From the NCBI GenBank assembly GCA_030268105.1, contig BSDZ01000003.1, positions 6,968,501 to 7,032,500 of the forward strand: a stretch of 64,000 bases of DNA, read 5' to 3'. Source of the DNA: Volvox africanus (taxonomy: Eukaryota > Chlorophyta > Chlorophyceae > Chlamydomonadales > Volvocaceae). Both the position numbers and the translations under genes were made by a program. This document shows positions 42,856 through 55,735 of this stretch, piece by piece. Under the pieces are notes generated by a model. The model was not told the origin of the DNA and ran no database searches. It was given only the letters and a program-made list of their open reading frames with translations. Numbering within the stretch: position 1 is the stretch's first letter; every line of letters starts with the position of its first letter.

Positions 42856-43066
42856 AGCGGCCACCACCACCTTGTTGCCCCGCCAGATACTGGGGGCATT
42901 CCTTCTTGATGTGGCCCACGCCGCCACACTTCCAGCACGTTGGTCTGGACCCTCCATCATCCCGCGACTGCTGTTGCCGCGACTGTTGCTGTCTCGGCTG
43001 CTGTTGTTGTCGATGGCCACCGCCGGATCCTTGGCGGTTGCCCAACGCCAAAGCTGGCGTTCCTTG
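42856..43066 (-). pseudogene. copia Gag zinc-knuckle fragment (copy B)
   Basis: CWKCGGVGHIKKEC knuckle, cut by the gypsy-2 LTR at 43067. Confidence 0.85.
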
Positions 43067-43854
43067 TGTTGTATGCGGGTTCAATCACCGTTTACATTTA
43101 TGAAGGCCGCAATGCATTCAGATATCATGAAGCATAATACAATCATATTAGCATGATATACTCGAGTATATCTAGCTAATCAGGCATGTCGCATCATCAT
43201 TCACGACATCGCGCTGTCAGTCAACATGTTTGACTCGAGGCTGATAATTAATGCGCGATCTATCCATTGGCATATCATATCACGTAATAATATTTTGAAT
43301 AGTATTACCTCATCTGTGTCATAAACCATACGCGTATGCAAGAATGCGACGATCACGACGGTTGGGTCGGCAGCCGAATGTCGATATTCGGACCTTTGCA
43401 TATTGCATGCGTTGCATCCAATAATATCACGAATGACACGATATTTAGAGCAGTATTACCAAGGTACTCACACTTGAGATCGTAATCCAGTGAGACCTGT
43501 ACTGCACATCGGTATCGCGACGTGATAGGTGCAAGGACGGCCGCCTAGAGACCGAAGTCGGCACTATGCTAACTTTGGACCAAGTATTCGAGTACTTAAC
43601 TCTATTCGATACGCATACATACGATATAATCATTTACATTCGGCCTGAGCTATTCTAGCATTCCATCTGCAGCCGAGTGATGAACATTGCCCATGGGGTC
43701 TGACGGCAGACTGTAATTCTGTAACTGAAGAACATTGTAAGTTGAATTTTTCCTTGCTATTGAGTCTTCCGCTGTCTACTATTCACATTGGCTTGCCCTG
43801 CTGTTCATAAGATTGGTACGCACGCAGCTAACACCTAGACGTGCAGAGCTAACA
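43067..43854 (+). repeat. gypsy-2 5' LTR (copy B)
   Basis: Same as 19412-20199; PBS follows at 43859-43873. Confidence 0.75.
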
Positions 43855-43922
43855 AATTTGGTATCGAGACGAGGTTGAATCATGATGGTTGCATTGTCCC
43901 TCATCGGAAGTAGGTTCTCGTG

Positions 43923-44010
43923 ATGGCAAGCGACGACGACACTCACCGCAGCCCTTTAGACACCTTCGCAGAGGATCTCGGCCGCGCTGTTCTGGACGCC
44001 GCCGCTTCCG
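43923..44010 (+). CDS. gypsy-2 small 5' gag exon 1 (copy B)
   Basis: Same exon as 20268-20355; predicted intron 44011-44083. Confidence 0.6.
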
Positions 44011-44083
44011 GTTTGTGAATCTAGACACCTGCTGATAAATAGTTGCTGCATTCTCGTTGCGAATCTGGCACTGTGAGTTGCAG

Positions 44084-44234
44084 GTGAACGTACGCCAACA
44101 CTGAATGTGGTATTGGCTGGACAATATTTGAACGAGGAACAAATCAAGGCTTTGATCCAGAAAACTACTGAAATAAAGGACAACCTGACGGACTATATCG
44201 CTTATCTCCTTGGTCTACTCGGGAGTTCTGTCGG
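44084..44234 (+). pseudogene. gypsy-2 gag exon 2, truncated (copy B)
   Basis: Cut by the gypsy-1 LTR of block C at 44235. Confidence 0.6.
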
Positions 44235-45058
44235 TGTTGTACCTCTCGTTCGCGTTTGCTCGTGAGTATCTGCACGTCTGGAGACTATCGACACCGATGC
44301 GCGAGCACTTGCAAGTACAGCAAGGCAAGCGAGAGCAAACAGAGACAGCGGAAGACTTCAAGACGAAGAGAGATATAACTTACGGTCTTACAGGTCGGAA
44401 TGATGCAATGGACGAAATCGCCGTCAGTGCCGGAAGCAAGCAATCATCACGCGGCGGTGATTAGCGAAGTTCAGGCTTAGCTCGGGCTAAGTAGAGTATC
44501 GTATAGTAATAGTAATGTAGAACACACAAGTGTTCTCTGGTATCGAATGTCTTGTCTAGCTTAGCCGTCCTCGCATCTGTTATACTCGCAGCATCGCAGT
44601 GCCGTACGATTCACATTAGGAGGCCGATCCTAGATGTGACAACCCTACTGCGCCTAGGCGATGTCTACGCATAACAACGTATAAGCCTTTCCGGCATTCA
44701 CATGATGCAAGGGTCCGGATAACGATATCCGGTTGCAGGGCATGCATCGCGACGAGTGCGGCACTCTTAACGTGTGCTGTAATGAAGTAATATTATATCA
44801 GATAATATTACTTATCGTTTCGTAGCACGAGCATAATGCGCACTTCAATGATTCGGTCATTCATGCATGCTAGGCGGATTTGCCATGATGCGATGTCGCG
44901 ATGGATAATGACAACATGCCAGATGCATATATAAATGTATGCGAATACATTTATATCATACAGATTCATTCATATGTAATGCGTTCATCACAAAAGCACT
45001 TCGCCTCGTAGGATCGCGTCGACCTACGCATCGGCGGGAAATGAACCGTAGCACAACA
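44235..45058 (-). repeat. gypsy-1 3' LTR (copy C)
   Basis: Same sequence as the block B left LTR, carrying the same nine differences from the right LTR. Confidence 0.93.
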
Positions 45059-45117
45059 ATTATCCCCCCTCCCGTATGCAGCGTCCTCGCTGCATCATAC
45101 AGCATCGACTGCAGGGG

Positions 45118-48100
45118 TCATTGGGCTTGCGTGGCACGTTTGCGGGCTTCTTCGAGCAGGGGTTTCATGTCCTGTGAGAAGTTGCGTGCCGGTTCCCATG
45201 AGTTGTGCTCGTCCGTATACCCTGTCCACTTAACCAAGTACTCGTGTACTGTTCGCTTACGTCGGTGTCGGCCCACACGACGCGCGCGATAATCTAACAC
45301 CCGCTCCACATCGTAAAACTTCTGTTTACCAGTGATCCAGGTCTCGGGAACTGGTTCGATCGCTGCGGGGGCGTTAGCAGGCTCAGGGACGGGTTCCGTA
45401 CTACGATACGGACGAACAAGCGATACGTGAAACGTGGGGTGAATGGTCATATCAGTGGGCAATGCAAGCTCCACAGCCACATTCCCAACCATGCGCACGA
45501 CAGGATACGGACCAATCCAACGGGGTAAGAGTTTTCGGGATCCGTCGGCCAAGGAACGCAAGTTCTTGGTGCTTAGCAACACGAGTTGCCCCTCCGAAAA
45601 CGTCACATCCTGCTTGGATTTGTTATAGTATTCCGTCGTTCGTTGCTGTGCCGCGTCCAAACACGACTTCGCGTCTGTGATTCGGGACATAAAAGACTTG
45701 GCAAAAAGTTTAGCAGCAGGCACGTTCACTTCCAACTCACGCCACACGGGTAGCGCGGGATGAAATCCGTAGTTAAGAAAGAACGGACTTTTGCCTGTAG
45801 AGCGATTAACAGCATTGTTAAGCGCAAATTCTGCCGCAGTCAAATACGTATCCCAAACGAGTGGTGTGCGACCAGCATAATTGCGCAACATATCACCCAA
45901 CGTGCGGTTTGTGCGTTCGGTTTGACCATCAGTCTGCGGGTGATACGCCGTGCTCAGGTTGACGCGCATGCCAACTAGTTTGCAGAGCGCTTCCCAAAAC
46001 TTAGACGTGAACTGTCCACCGCGGTCCGAGATCACATTTTTGGGAATCCCGTGTAACCGAACCACATTATCGAAAAACAAACGTGCGGTTTGCTCAGCCG
46101 TGCAGGATGATGTGCATGGTGCTAGGTGAACCATCTTAGTCAGACGATCGACCATTACGAACACCGCATCGTATCCCCCCTCAGTTTTGGGCAGCGCGAC
46201 TACGAAATCCATGGAAACACTTTCCCAAGGCGCATCCGGGACAGGCAACGGTTGCAACAACCCATGGCCCTTACCGGACAAAGCCTTATTGCGCTGGCAC
46301 AGACTGCATTTCTGTACGAAGTTCGCCGCATCGTTAGCCAAACGAGGCCACCAAAAGGAACGTTGCACCAACTCGACCAACCGCTTGCTACCAGGGTGTC
46401 CTGCTAACGGGTCCTCGTGGAACCGCGCAAGGATGTCGTAGCGTAGCGCGTCGTCGTTCGGAACGACGATTTGCGTAGCTGCACCCTCCGTCCGTAGCCA
46501 AAGGCCATTCTGCTTGCGAAGGTTTTCTACATTAACCGGCTCCGCGAACCAGGCGTCTGCGCTGTAGGCAGCCTTCAACCGCTCCGCGAGGTCCGTCGCG
46601 ATCGGAACCTCCTCGCTACGCGGCCGCACGACAGGCGCTGCCAAAATTGCAGCGTGTAGCGACGGATGTCGACTGAGAGCATCGGCAATATTCAATTTAC
46701 CAGAAATATACTCCCAGGTGCAGTTGAACCTAGCTAGATATTCCATCCACCTAGCTTGACGGCGGTTCAACGTCGGAACGCTTTGCAAAAACGTTAGGGG
46801 CTTGTGGTCAGTCTTTAAAGTAAACGGGCGTCCCTCGAGGTAACAGCGCCATTCCTTTAAAGCATGCAGCACGGCGAGAAGCTCCTGTTCCCCGGTGGTG
46901 TAGCGAATCTCCGCACCAGAAAACTTCTTACTCGTGAAGGCGATCGGTCGCCCTTCCTGTAACAATACAGCGCCGCTTCCAAATATTGAGGCATCAGACA
47001 CTACCTCAACACGAAATGGCAACGAGTAATCAGGGAATGCAAGGGTGACATCTTCGGCAATGATTCGTTTGAGCTCTTCGAATGCCCGCTGGCATTGCGA
47101 CGTCCACGACTCGAGCGAAACGAAAACGCCTTTGCGAGTTAAGTTAGTAAGCGGGGCCGCAATGATGGAATATTTTTCAATGAACTTTCGGAAATAATTG
47201 GTCAAGCCAAGGAACTTACGCAGCTCCGTGAGGTTCTGAGGCGCGGGCCAATCGCGAACCACGGCGACCTTCCGCGGGTCCATCTTCACACCGGTGGCCG
47301 ACACAATGTGGCCCAAATATTCCACCTGAGGCTGCGCCCAAAAGCATTTGGCGCGTTTAGCAAACAATTGCTCCCGCCTCATAACGTCGAGCACGAGCCG
47401 AAGATGCTCCAAGTGCTCCTCGCGCGTCTTAGAATATACCAAGATGTCATCCAGGTAGCAAACAACGAACCTGTCGATAAACGGCCTAAACATTCGGTCC
47501 ATAACCGCCTGAAACGTCGCAGGGGCATTAGTCAAACCAAATGATAAGACCGTATACTCAAAGTGACCGAAGGGCGTCCGAAAAGCGGTTTTCGGGATAT
47601 CAGAGGCAGCGATGCGAATCTGATTGTAGCCCTGTTGTAAGTCAATTGAGGAAAAATAAGCCGAGCCCTTCAGCTTATCCAACAGGTCGTCAACGCGTGG
47701 CAAAGGGTAGCGATTTTTCACCGTATTCGCATTTAACCCCCGGTAATCGATGCACATGCGCAAGGTCCCATCCTTCTTACCGACAAACAAAATCGGTGCA
47801 GAAAACGGGGATGTGCTGGGGCGTATCATACCCTTCGCGAGCAAATCCGTCACCTGGCGCTTTACCTCATCCAGCTCCAATGGACTCAACCTGTACATTG
47901 GCCGGGCTGTAGGCTGCGCTCCAGGCATGAGAGGGATTGTGTGATCAACAGGACGCATAGGTGGTAGGCCAGGGATATCTTTAAAGACGTCCTCATACTG
48001 CGACAGTAGGGCCTCAACCTCAGGATCCGCAGAAATCTGCGCGGTGGTGACACAACAGCTCACCCGCGGCCTTAAAAGCAGTCCGTGGGCACCCTTCCGT

Positions 48101-49179
48101 AACAAACGGACGGCCTCCTTACGCCCGACTAGCTCTGGTTCGATTCGCGCGGCCATTGCGGTCACAGCGATATTAACCATAGGCACCGCCTCAGTTTCGC
48201 CCTCCTTTGGTGTGACATGTTCGAACGACAGGAAAGGTACCTTAATCGACAGAGTACCCTTGCACATATGCAGGGTTGCGGTCTCCATGTCGATGCACGC
48301 GCGGTACTGTCGTAATGTCGACGACCCCATTATGTACGGTGCAGTCTCTGCTAAGCCCTGCAGCACGTACGGCCGGGTCACAACACGCAAAGGGCCTAAC
48401 GATAGGCTAAGGGTAATCCTGCCCACGATGGGATGCTTACCCCCGTCAGCAAGGGTAACCTGTGGACAATCAGACGACTCTGGGGACAACCCCAGCGCAT
48501 TCACCTCTGCGACAGAGATGAAGTCGTCACTGGCACCGGTGTCAACAAGTGCCTTCAGAGTACGGCCATTCAAACCGATCTGAACCACAGGGACACGGTT
48601 ATCTACGAGCGACTGCCCAGCAGACAACGTCAGTGCACTTAAGGCGGGTCCGTAACCAACGGCACCCCCATCAGGAGCTTCGTACCAAACGTCAACCGAG
48701 TAGGATAGGTGTGGCCACGGAGCCAGCGTACCCTCCCGATCCACACCATTAAACAAAACGGTGCCCGGCTCGAACCGGTGGACATGCCGCATACCCCTTA
48801 ACAATGCCTCTGCCTTGCGCCGACAGAAAGCAGGGAGTAATACACATGCGGCAGTGCCTGGATATTGACGCCTACATCTCCTGTATATGGCCAACTGTTC
48901 CGACATCTCACGCAGAGACGAGGGGATGAACAAAACCACGTGGTTAGACAGATCGATAGACGACAGGGGACGGCGAGGTGTAAACAAATTACACAACGGG
49001 TCGAAGCAGAGAAGTCCCGTGCGTCCGTCAAGCGTGATGCGTCGCGCAATGACTCGCTCGATGTGTCCAAGTACACAAGGCAACAATGCCTTAACGGCTG
49101 GCCGTAAGGATGACCACCGACCACGCGTTAGTTCAGAAATCCCGGGTGGTGCCCCCTCCACAGGAACCCGGGCAAGCCC
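45118..49179 (-). CDS. pol: gypsy-1 pol polyprotein (copy C, intact)
   Basis: Same 1347-residue product (from the GTG at 49161) as copy B, with all catalytic residues and the chromodomain. Confidence 0.95.
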   Translation of the reverse strand, partial: GLARVPVEGAPPGISELTRGRWSSLRPAVKALLPCVLGHIERVIARRITLDGRTGLLCFDPLCNLFTPRRPLSSIDLSNHVVLFIPSSLREMSEQLAIYRRCRRQYPGTAACVLLPAFCRRKAEALLRGMRHVHRFEPGTVLFNGVDREGTLAPWPHLSYSVDVWYEAPDGGAVGYGPALSALTLSAGQSLVDNRVPVVQIGLNGRTLKALVDTGASDDFISVAEVNALGLSPESSDCPQVTLADGGKHPIVGRITLSLSLGPLRVVTRPYVLQGLAETAPYIMGSSTLRQYRACIDMETATLHMCKGTLSIKVPFLSFEHVTPKEGETEAVPMVNIAVTAMAARIEPELVGRKEAVRLLRKGAHGLLLRPRVSCCVTTAQISADPEVEALLSQYEDVFKDIPGLPPMRPVDHTIPLMPGAQPTARPMYRLSPLELDEVKRQVTDLLAKGMIRPSTSPFSAPILFVGKKDGTLRMCIDYRGLNANTVKNRYPLPRVDDLLDKLKGSAYFSSIDLQQGYNQIRIAASDIPKTAFRTPFGHFEYTVLSFGLTNAPATFQAVMDRMFRPFIDRFVVCYLDDILVYSKTREEHLEHLRLVLDVMRREQLFAKRAKCFWAQPQVEYLGHIVSATGVKMDPRKVAVVRDWPAPQNLTELRKFLGLTNYFRKFIEKYSIIAAPLTNLTRKGVFVSLESWTSQCQRAFEELKRIIAEDVTLAFPDYSLPFRVEVVSDASIFGSGAVLLQEGRPIAFTSKKFSGAEIRYTTGEQELLAVLHALKEWRCYLEGRPFTLKTDHKPLTFLQSVPTLNRRQARWMEYLARFNCTWEYISGKLNIADALSRHPSLHAAILAAPVVRPRSEEVPIATDLAERLKAAYSADAWFAEPVNVENLRKQNGLWLRTEGAATQIVVPNDDALRYDILARFHEDPLAGHPGSKRLVELVQRSFWWPRLANDAANFVQKCSLCQRNKALSGKGHGLLQPLPVPDAPWESVSMDFVVALPKTEGGYDAVFVMVDRLTKMVHLAPCTSSCTAEQTARLFFDNVVRLHGIPKNVISDRGGQFTSKFWEALCKLVGMRVNLSTAYHPQTDGQTERTNRTLGDMLRNYAGRTPLVWDTYLTAAEFALNNAVNRSTGKSPFFLNYGFHPALPVWRELEVNVPAAKLFAKSFMSRITDAKSCLDAAQQRTTEYYNKSKQDVTFSEGQLVLLSTKNLRSLADGSRKLLPRWIGPYPVVRMVGNVAVELALPTDMTIHPTFHVSLVRPYRSTEPVPEPANAPAAIEPVPETWITGKQKFYDVERVLDYRARRVGRHRRKRTVHEYLVKWTGYTDEHNSWEPARNFSQDMKPLLEEARKRATQAQ

Positions 49180-49182
49180 CTA
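49141..49182 (-). promoter_or_regulatory. gag-pol UAG readthrough signal (copy C)
   Basis: UAG at 49180-49182 with the same stem. Confidence 0.6.
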
Positions 49183-50415
49183 TTTCGGCTGAGGTACAAA
49201 CGGCGGCATTAGAGGGCAATCCTTCGTAGAATGGCTCTCCGCACACCGTAGACAAACGTTGGCCAATTTTCGACGCTCGAATTCGGAACGATTGCAATTC
49301 CATTTTGGCATAAATGTGTCATCCGTACGAGTACGCTTCGCGTTGGGGTCGGAACGCTGTGCGGCTGCCGACGACGGCGCACCACCACGCTTCCTGTTCC
49401 TAGCTGGGTCCGAGCTCGGACCTGCTCCTCCTGTACCACGGACACCCGAGCTAGCGCCCCCGCGCGCCTTGCGTTGCCCGTTGCTGCGTCGCGTCGCGGC
49501 AGTAGGCGTGGGGCGGGTCGCGCCGAGGTCCTGGTCGAGAGCTACAGCTTCCCCAAGCGGATCCTGCACTTGCACGGCATTTGCACGAGGGGCAGACTTG
49601 ACTTCTTCCTCGCCGGCAAGAAATCGTATCTCCGCGCCCTTAGCAAAAGCGACCAACGCGTCATACGACTTGATCTGCGCTCCAACCAAGTCAGTGGCGC
49701 ACCATTTAGCCAAAAGTTTCGTTAGGCCTCGCCTAAACCAAAAGACACGCTCAGATTCGGTGAGGTCAGCAATGGGAGTCACAAGTGCTTCGAAGCGTGA
49801 CTGGTACGCAGGTACATTTTCATCCCGACGCATGTGGTAGCTACCGGCTGCCAAAACGTTACGAGCTTCCACATCGCGTGCTTGAACCTCAGTAGCGAAT
49901 CGTGCGAGCAAAGCGGCGACTAACTCGTCAAAAGTATAGCTGCCCCGGGCGTTGGTCCAATTGCGATACCAGTCCTTCGCTGCGCCCTCGAGGGTGTTAC
50001 CAACGAAGAGACACCTGATACCGTCATTATCGCCACCATGAACAGCTTGGAGGTACTTTTTAGCGTCACGCATGTACGCACGAGTTGCATCGGCTATGCT
50101 ATGCCCTGGTGTCTTGTCGGTCAGCGAAATATTGAGCCTAGGAACGGGAATCGACAATCTCATCACCTCAGGGATGTCATCATGCCCTCGAGCTTGAGGT
50201 AATGGCAGAACCCTTGGTCCAGCAGTGTTGTCCATATTCGTGTTCACTGCTGAATGCGGCACAATTAAGTGAGCAGGGGTCTGAAGGAAAAGGGGCTCTT
50301 GAGTGGCTCGCGCGCCAACAGTCTCAAGACCTCTATCCGGCGCTCTAGCAGCTACAACGAAATCGGGTTGGCTAGCTAGGCTAGTGTGCGGCGTATCGTC
50401 GTGTTCCGCGGACAT
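49180..50415 (-). CDS. gag: gypsy-1 Gag (copy C)
   Basis: Same as copy B, including CAESH in the knuckle. Confidence 0.92.
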   Translation of the reverse strand: MSAEHDDTPHTSLASQPDFVVAARAPDRGLETVGARATQEPLFLQTPAHLIVPHSAVNTNMDNTAGPRVLPLPQARGHDDIPEVMRLSIPVPRLNISLTDKTPGHSIADATRAYMRDAKKYLQAVHGGDNDGIRCLFVGNTLEGAAKDWYRNWTNARGSYTFDELVAALLARFATEVQARDVEARNVLAAGSYHMRRDENVPAYQSRFEALVTPIADLTESERVFWFRRGLTKLLAKWCATDLVGAQIKSYDALVAFAKGAEIRFLAGEEEVKSAPRANAVQVQDPLGEAVALDQDLGATRPTPTAATRRSNGQRKARGGASSGVRGTGGAGPSSDPARNRKRGGAPSSAAAQRSDPNAKRTRTDDTFMPKWNCNRSEFERRKLANVCLRCAESHSTKDCPLMPPFVPQPK

Positions 50416-50655
50416 GGAGCACGAAACGATACCCTAGTTTTGCGTAATAGAAGCCGACTTCTATCGCAAAGGCAAGAGTACAAAGCGATTCGGTGAGCCT
50501 ACCGACAGTACTCTTGAGAAGATTCAGCAAACTCAGCAAGTAATTGCCCAGCTGAGTCCTGATCTCCGTAGTTTGGGCAATGAGAGTCGCCAACTGGTCC
50601 GGACGAACGCCGGTCTCAGTCGCCGCGGCAAGCAATGCCGGTGCACTGAGATTAC
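50381..50655 (-). CDS. gypsy-1 5' gag exon 2 (copy C)
   Basis: Follows predicted intron 50656-50726. Confidence 0.55.
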
Positions 50656-50726
50656 CTGCGACTCAGAGCGTAAACTTACACAACAAGTGCAGCAATCTAA
50701 GCAAAAGCAATTAAACAATTACAAAC

Positions 50727-50814
50727 CGGAAGCGGCGGCGTCCAAAACGGCGCGGCCTAAGTCTTCGGCAAAAGTATCTAGCGGTCCTCGTGGTTCGACG
50801 CTGGAACTCGCCAT
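50727..50814 (-). CDS. gypsy-1 small 5' gag exon 1 (copy C)
   Basis: ATG at 50812-50814; same exon as in A and B. Confidence 0.6.
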
Positions 50815-50881
50815 AGAAAGAACCTACTTCCGATAAGACAGAGAGAGACAGTTAGGCAATGAACCTGTCTCGATACCAAAT

Positions 50882-51705
50882 TGTTGTACCTCTCGTTCGC
50901 GTTTGCTCATGAGTATCTGCACGTCTGGAGACTATCGACACCGATGCGCGAGCACTTGCAAGTACAGCAAGGCAAGCGAGAGCAAACAGAGACAGCGGAA
51001 GACTTCAAGACGAAGAGAGATATAACTTACGGTCTTACAGGTCGGAATGATGCAATGGACGAAATCGCCGTCAGCGCCGGAAGCAAGCAATCATCACGCG
51101 GCGGTGATTAGCGAAGTTCAGGCTTAGCTCGGGCTAAGTAGAGTATCGTATAGTAATAGTAATGTAGAACACACAAGTGTTCTCTGGTATCGAATGTCTT
51201 GTCTAGCTTAGCCGTCCTCGCATCTGTTATACTCGCAGCATCGCAGTGCCGTACGATTCACATTAGGAGGCCGATCCTAGATGTGACAACCCTACTGCGC
51301 TTAGGCGATGTCTACGCATAACAACGTATAAGCCTTTCCGGCATTCGCATGATGCAAGGGTCCGGATAGCGATATCCGGTTGCAGGGCATGCATCGCGAC
51401 GAGTGCGGCGCTCTCAACGTGTGCTGTAATGAAGTAATATTATATCAGATAATATTACTTATCGTTTCGTAGCACGAGCATAATGCGCACTTCAATGATT
51501 CGGTCATTCATGCATGCTAGGTGGATTTGCCATGATGCGATGTCGCGATGGATAATGACAACATGCCAGATGCATATATAAATGTATGCGAATACATTTA
51601 TATCATACAGATTCATTCATATGTAATGCGTTCATCACAAAAGCACTTCGCCTCGTAGGATCGCGTCGACCTACGCGTCGGCGGGAAATGAACCGTAGCA
51701 CAACA
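50882..51705 (-). repeat. gypsy-1 5' LTR (copy C)
   Basis: Same as the right LTR of A and B. Confidence 0.93.
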
Positions 51706-52063
51706 GCTGCGAGTATAACAGATGCGAGGACGGCTAAGCTAGACAAGACATTCGATACCAGAGAACACTTGTGTGTTCTACATTACTATTACTATACGAT
51801 ACTCTACTTAGCCCGAGCTAAGCCTGAACTTCGCTAATCACCGCCGCGTGATGATTGCTTGCTTCCGGCGCTGACGGCGATTTCGTCCATTGCATCATTC
51901 CGACCTGTAAGACCGTAAGTTATATCTCTCTTCGTCTTGAAGTCTTCCGCTGTCTCTGTTTGCTCTCGCTTGCCTTGCTGTACTTGCAAGTGCTCGCGCA
52001 TCGGTGTCGATAGTCTCCAGACGTGCAGATACTCATGAGCAAACGCGAACGAGAGGTACAACA
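51706..52063 (+). repeat. Inverted truncated gypsy-1 LTR (copy C)
   Basis: Reverse complement of 50882-51239. Confidence 0.9.
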
Positions 52064-53022
52064 GTCTGTTCTTTGATATTGTCGTGCATTTGCATGGCAT
52101 ACCCAAGTCGGTCATTTCTGATTGTGGGCCCCAGTTCGGTGGCAAGTTCTGGGCATCCCTGGGTGACCTTGTCAATGTTCGTGTGAACCTTTCCACTGCC
52201 TACCATCCCCAAACGGATGGGCAGACGGAACGCATGAACCGCACCTTTGGTGACATGCTGCGTACTTACGCTGGCAATAACCCTCGCGCGTGGGATACTT
52301 TCCTATCTGCTGCTGAGTTTGCCATGGACAATGCTGTTAACCGGTCTACGGGACAGTCTCCGTTCTTCTTGAACAATGGCTTCCACCCCGCAATTCCACT
52401 GGCTCGGGAGTTGGATGTGCCTGCCCCAGCTGCCAAAGCTTTCGTGAGGTCATACAATGACCGCATGACTGAAGCTAAGCACCTCATTGAGGTTGCACAG
52501 CAGCGTACCACTGCGTACTACAACCGTGGTAAGAAGGAAACCACCTTCAAGCCTGGTGATTCCGTACTCCTCAGTACTAAAAACCTACGGCAACTTGCCA
52601 CAGGTCCGCGCAAACTTTTGCCGCGTTGGGTGGGACCTTACCCTGTGAAATGCATGGTTGGTCAGGCAGTGGCCAAGCTTGTCCTTCCCGCAAATATGTG
52701 TATTCACCCCACCTTCCACGTGTCTCTGCTGCGTCCTTACAGGGCAGTACCAGATACGTTGGTTACCAATGGATCCAATATTTCTTCTGGAAACCCCGGG
52801 ACCAGTCCTGATGGACCGCTACCAGTAGATTGGTTGAACAACGAACCACTCTACTCGGTTGAGCGCATTCTTGACTACCGTGCTCGCCGTATCGGGAAGA
52901 AACGAAAACGGCTGGTGCACGAGTACCTTGTCAAGTGGAAGGGTTATTCTTCCGATCAAAACAGCTGGGAACCTGCGCAGAACTTTACCCCTGACCTGAT
53001 CCCTGATCTTGAAGCAGCTTGA
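52064..53022 (+). pseudogene. gypsy-3 integrase-chromodomain fragment (copy C)
   Basis: Same truncated frame as in A and B. Confidence 0.88.
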
Positions 53023-53073
53023 GCCCGTGCACGAGGGCGCTGCGAGGACGCCGCGTCCTAAAGGGGGAATAGT

Positions 53074-53377
53074 TGTTGTATTACGGTACCGGCCTTAGCT
53101 CCTTGCTAAGTAGCCCGTGGCTACACCCTCTATATGCAAATATAGAGGCTAAGGGTTGCATGCCCTAGTGCAACTGTGACACGGTCACTGGTAGACTCAG
53201 TTGAGTTCGGTTTCACTGGTTGATCATATGTATTTCCTTAATACATATCCACGTTTTCTCTTCCTTAGAGATTACGGTTCTTTATGGAGGCTTTCCATAC
53301 TGAGCTCAGAGTACCTATGCTCTGCTCTTCCTATCAACCGGTAGTTATCACTACCACTAGTTTGGGGTGATACAACA
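53074..53377 (+). repeat. gypsy-3 3' LTR (copy C)
   Basis: Same hairpin-rich 304-bp LTR. Confidence 0.85.
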
Positions 53378-54187
53378 AATAGTTCTCATATTACAATAAC
53401 TTGCCTATTATCTATTGTATATCGAACCCTCTACAGATTGCTAAGAAGAAGGTTAGTATATCCCTTGATCAACGTGAAAGCTCTGTGCCATCAGTTGACC
53501 ACGCGCACCAGATCATATCACGGGATATACTTCTTTTTTATGCTTAACATCTATCTCTGCACATATCTTCTTCAACTATGTTGATTAGTGCTGGTCGTGC
53601 TAGTCTTGGGTTTCATCCGGGGCAAACATATCTATTTTCCCGATGTGAACACATGCCGTGTAGCACATGCCGTATAAGTTACAGACATTCATATCATCAG
53701 ACATACGCAATTAGGGTATGCGTGGCAATGAGGTCTTAATACCCAGATGCAGCGAGGCGTGTCTCCTGATGCAGTGAAAGGGTCTTACATATTTACATGC
53801 CGTTGGGGCCGTATGTCTCTATTCTACACAGGCGTTGAAGAGGGGCGAAAAAAATATAGATGAAGCAAAGATAAGAGCGAAGATGCAGGTATACATTCCA
53901 ATATCTAGATGCAGCTAGGAGTGTCACTAGATACGATGAAGATACAAGGATGGTGACCCCTACCCACTCGTAGGGGATATAAAAGCTGTCAACGTGGCAT
54001 AACAGGCGGTTAGAAACAGTTTGGCGCTGTTTGGCACCAGTTACACTGACCCCCTATAAGTTGGTAGGCCCTTAGTTTCAGTTATCCGCGATCACGGTCC
54101 CGACATACTTGTGCGAATTTCCTTCGTTCCAAGATGGTGTAATAAAGCACTGTTGATGACGATGAGTATGGGTTTCCGATATCCCAC
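53378..54187. other. Non-coding stretch (copy C)
   Basis: No gene seen; matches block B. Confidence 0.4.
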
Positions 54188-54862
54188 ATGCATGTAGTCC
54201 CTGAGAGGGTTGAGAGGCCTGAGAGGGTTGAGAGGGTTAAAACGTTTGAGAGGGTCGAGGACAAAGGAATGGTCCTTGAGAATACTGCACTCAGCCTGAG
54301 ATTTCCCACGTTTCTTGAGTTAAAAGGGCTCCGGTGGCATTTTGTCGTTCATGATGTTTGTTCACAACAACCTCCTCGTGGCCATTTTTATCCGTATATA
54401 CCTGTCTCGCTTGAGATATCCCCTTTGTTGATAACACCCATTGCTGTATGTGTATCGATAGACGCAGGGAACCAAACAGTGTGTCCTCCAGCGCTTGGAT
54501 ATGATGTGTACGTGGACACAGACATGCCAGGATCGGACTTGGACTTCAACCTCTATCCCTTACCATGGACGTTCTGCAATGCATATCCGAATTGCACAGG
54601 TTATGTCACGGCGACCAGTGCTGTTACTGTTCCAAATTTGACTCAATACATCGGCTTCAGCTTTTACAAGAGCAATACATCCTCTAATGCCACCCTCTCT
54701 GGTAAGAAGAGTGGCATATATTACGTAGACTCTACACATTTTGCAGTATGCAAGAATATCAGGATATCAAGTAACAAAACATTTGCAGGTTTAGCAGAAA
54801 GAGGGCACAGCTCTATTGACTGGTTCTATGGCTTTAAACTCCATATGATGTGGCTACAATAA
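54188..54862 (+). CDS. Chimeric PAN-like / IS982 ORF (copy C)
   Basis: Same frame as in A and B. Confidence 0.55.
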   Translation: MHVVPERVERPERVERVKTFERVEDKGMVLENTALSLRFPTFLELKGLRWHFVVHDVCSQQPPRGHFYPYIPVSLEISPLLITPIAVCVSIDAGNQTVCPPALGYDVYVDTDMPGSDLDFNLYPLPWTFCNAYPNCTGYVTATSAVTVPNLTQYIGFSFYKSNTSSNATLSGKKSGIYYVDSTHFAVCKNIRISSNKTFAGLAERGHSSIDWFYGFKLHMMWLQ

Positions 54863-54904
54863 ACCGGACAGGTAAGTTAATATAAACCCAAAAAGAGTAA
54901 CGAA

Positions 54905-55204
54905 ATGTCCGAACAAAAGCAAAAAATCTATTCTACGGAATTTAAGGAATCATCAGTAAAACTAGCTATTGAATCAGCACAACCGATAGCACATACGGCA
55001 AGGGAACTGGGTATCAATCCTAACACGCTTTATACCTGGATTAATTTATATTCAACATCTCCTAATGCTAATGGTTCTAAAGCCCATAGCGATAACCGCG
55101 TCTATGATGAAGTAATGAAACTGAAAAAGGAACTAGCCAGAGTTACCCAGGAGCGCGATATATTAAAAAAAGCAACGGCGTACTTTGCAAAGGAGTCCCG
55201 GTAA
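54905..55204 (+). CDS. IS3-family transposase OrfA (copy C)
   Basis: Same OrfA; A7 run at 55165-55171. Confidence 0.9.
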   Translation: MSEQKQKIYSTEFKESSVKLAIESAQPIAHTARELGINPNTLYTWINLYSTSPNANGSKAHSDNRVYDEVMKLKKELARVTQERDILKKATAYFAKESR

Positions 55205-55534
55205 AGTACGCATGGATGAAAAAATATAGTAATACATTTTCTATTGCTTCCATGTGCAGAATACTGAATGTATGCCGTAGCGCCTCTCAAGTATGGTCCT
55301 AATACGCCTGGTACCATAAGTATTACGCCCTTCCTTACAAATAGTTCTAATCATCGTTATTAGCTTCTTATCTTGTTCTGCTCTCTTGCTTCCACAATTA
55401 TGGGTCCATTCATAATAACCGCTAGGGCATACATTCAGTATTCTGCACATGGACGCAATAGAAAATGTATTACTATATTTTTTCATCCATGCGTACTTTA
55501 CCGGGACTCCTTTGTAAAGTACGCCGTTGCTTTT
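55168..55534. repeat. IS3 inverted repeat with OrfB relic (copy C)
   Basis: Arms 55168-55276 and 55426-55534; the minus-strand OrfB relic is 55277-55486. Confidence 0.85.
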
Positions 55535-55568
55535 CCTTGAACTTTCCCTAAGTACCGGGACAGGAGAG

Positions 55569-55696
55569 CCGTTGGGATATCAGTATATCTGTGACATTAC
55601 ATGGAAGAGGCATACCAAGTTAATGGAGACTGTCCTAGTAATGGCGTTGTAGTTCCTTAGCTCCGGAACCCAGATGTTCTGGTCGTTAGATTAACA
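55569..55696 (-). repeat. copia 3' LTR fragment (copy C)
   Basis: As in A and B; left boundary approximate. Confidence 0.6.
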
Positions 55697-55735
55697 CTCC
55701 CCCGCGAACAGAACATCACCGAAAAACAAAACCTC

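Larger units (their letters stand above)
20580..44234. repeat. Macro-repeat unit, block B (complete, 23655 bp)
   Basis: Complete unit taken from one gypsy-1 left LTR to the next. Every landmark in it (LTRs, pol, gag, IS relics, copia, CACTA, TRIM, gypsy-2 5' end) recurs in block C at exactly +23655, with no difference found at the places compared. Confidence 0.92.
44235..51705 (-). mobile_element. gypsy-1 chromovirus, complete (copy C)
   Basis: Second full-length copy with LTRs 44235-45058 and 50882-51705; PPT 45059-45073; PBS 50864-50878. No difference from copy B was found. Confidence 0.93.
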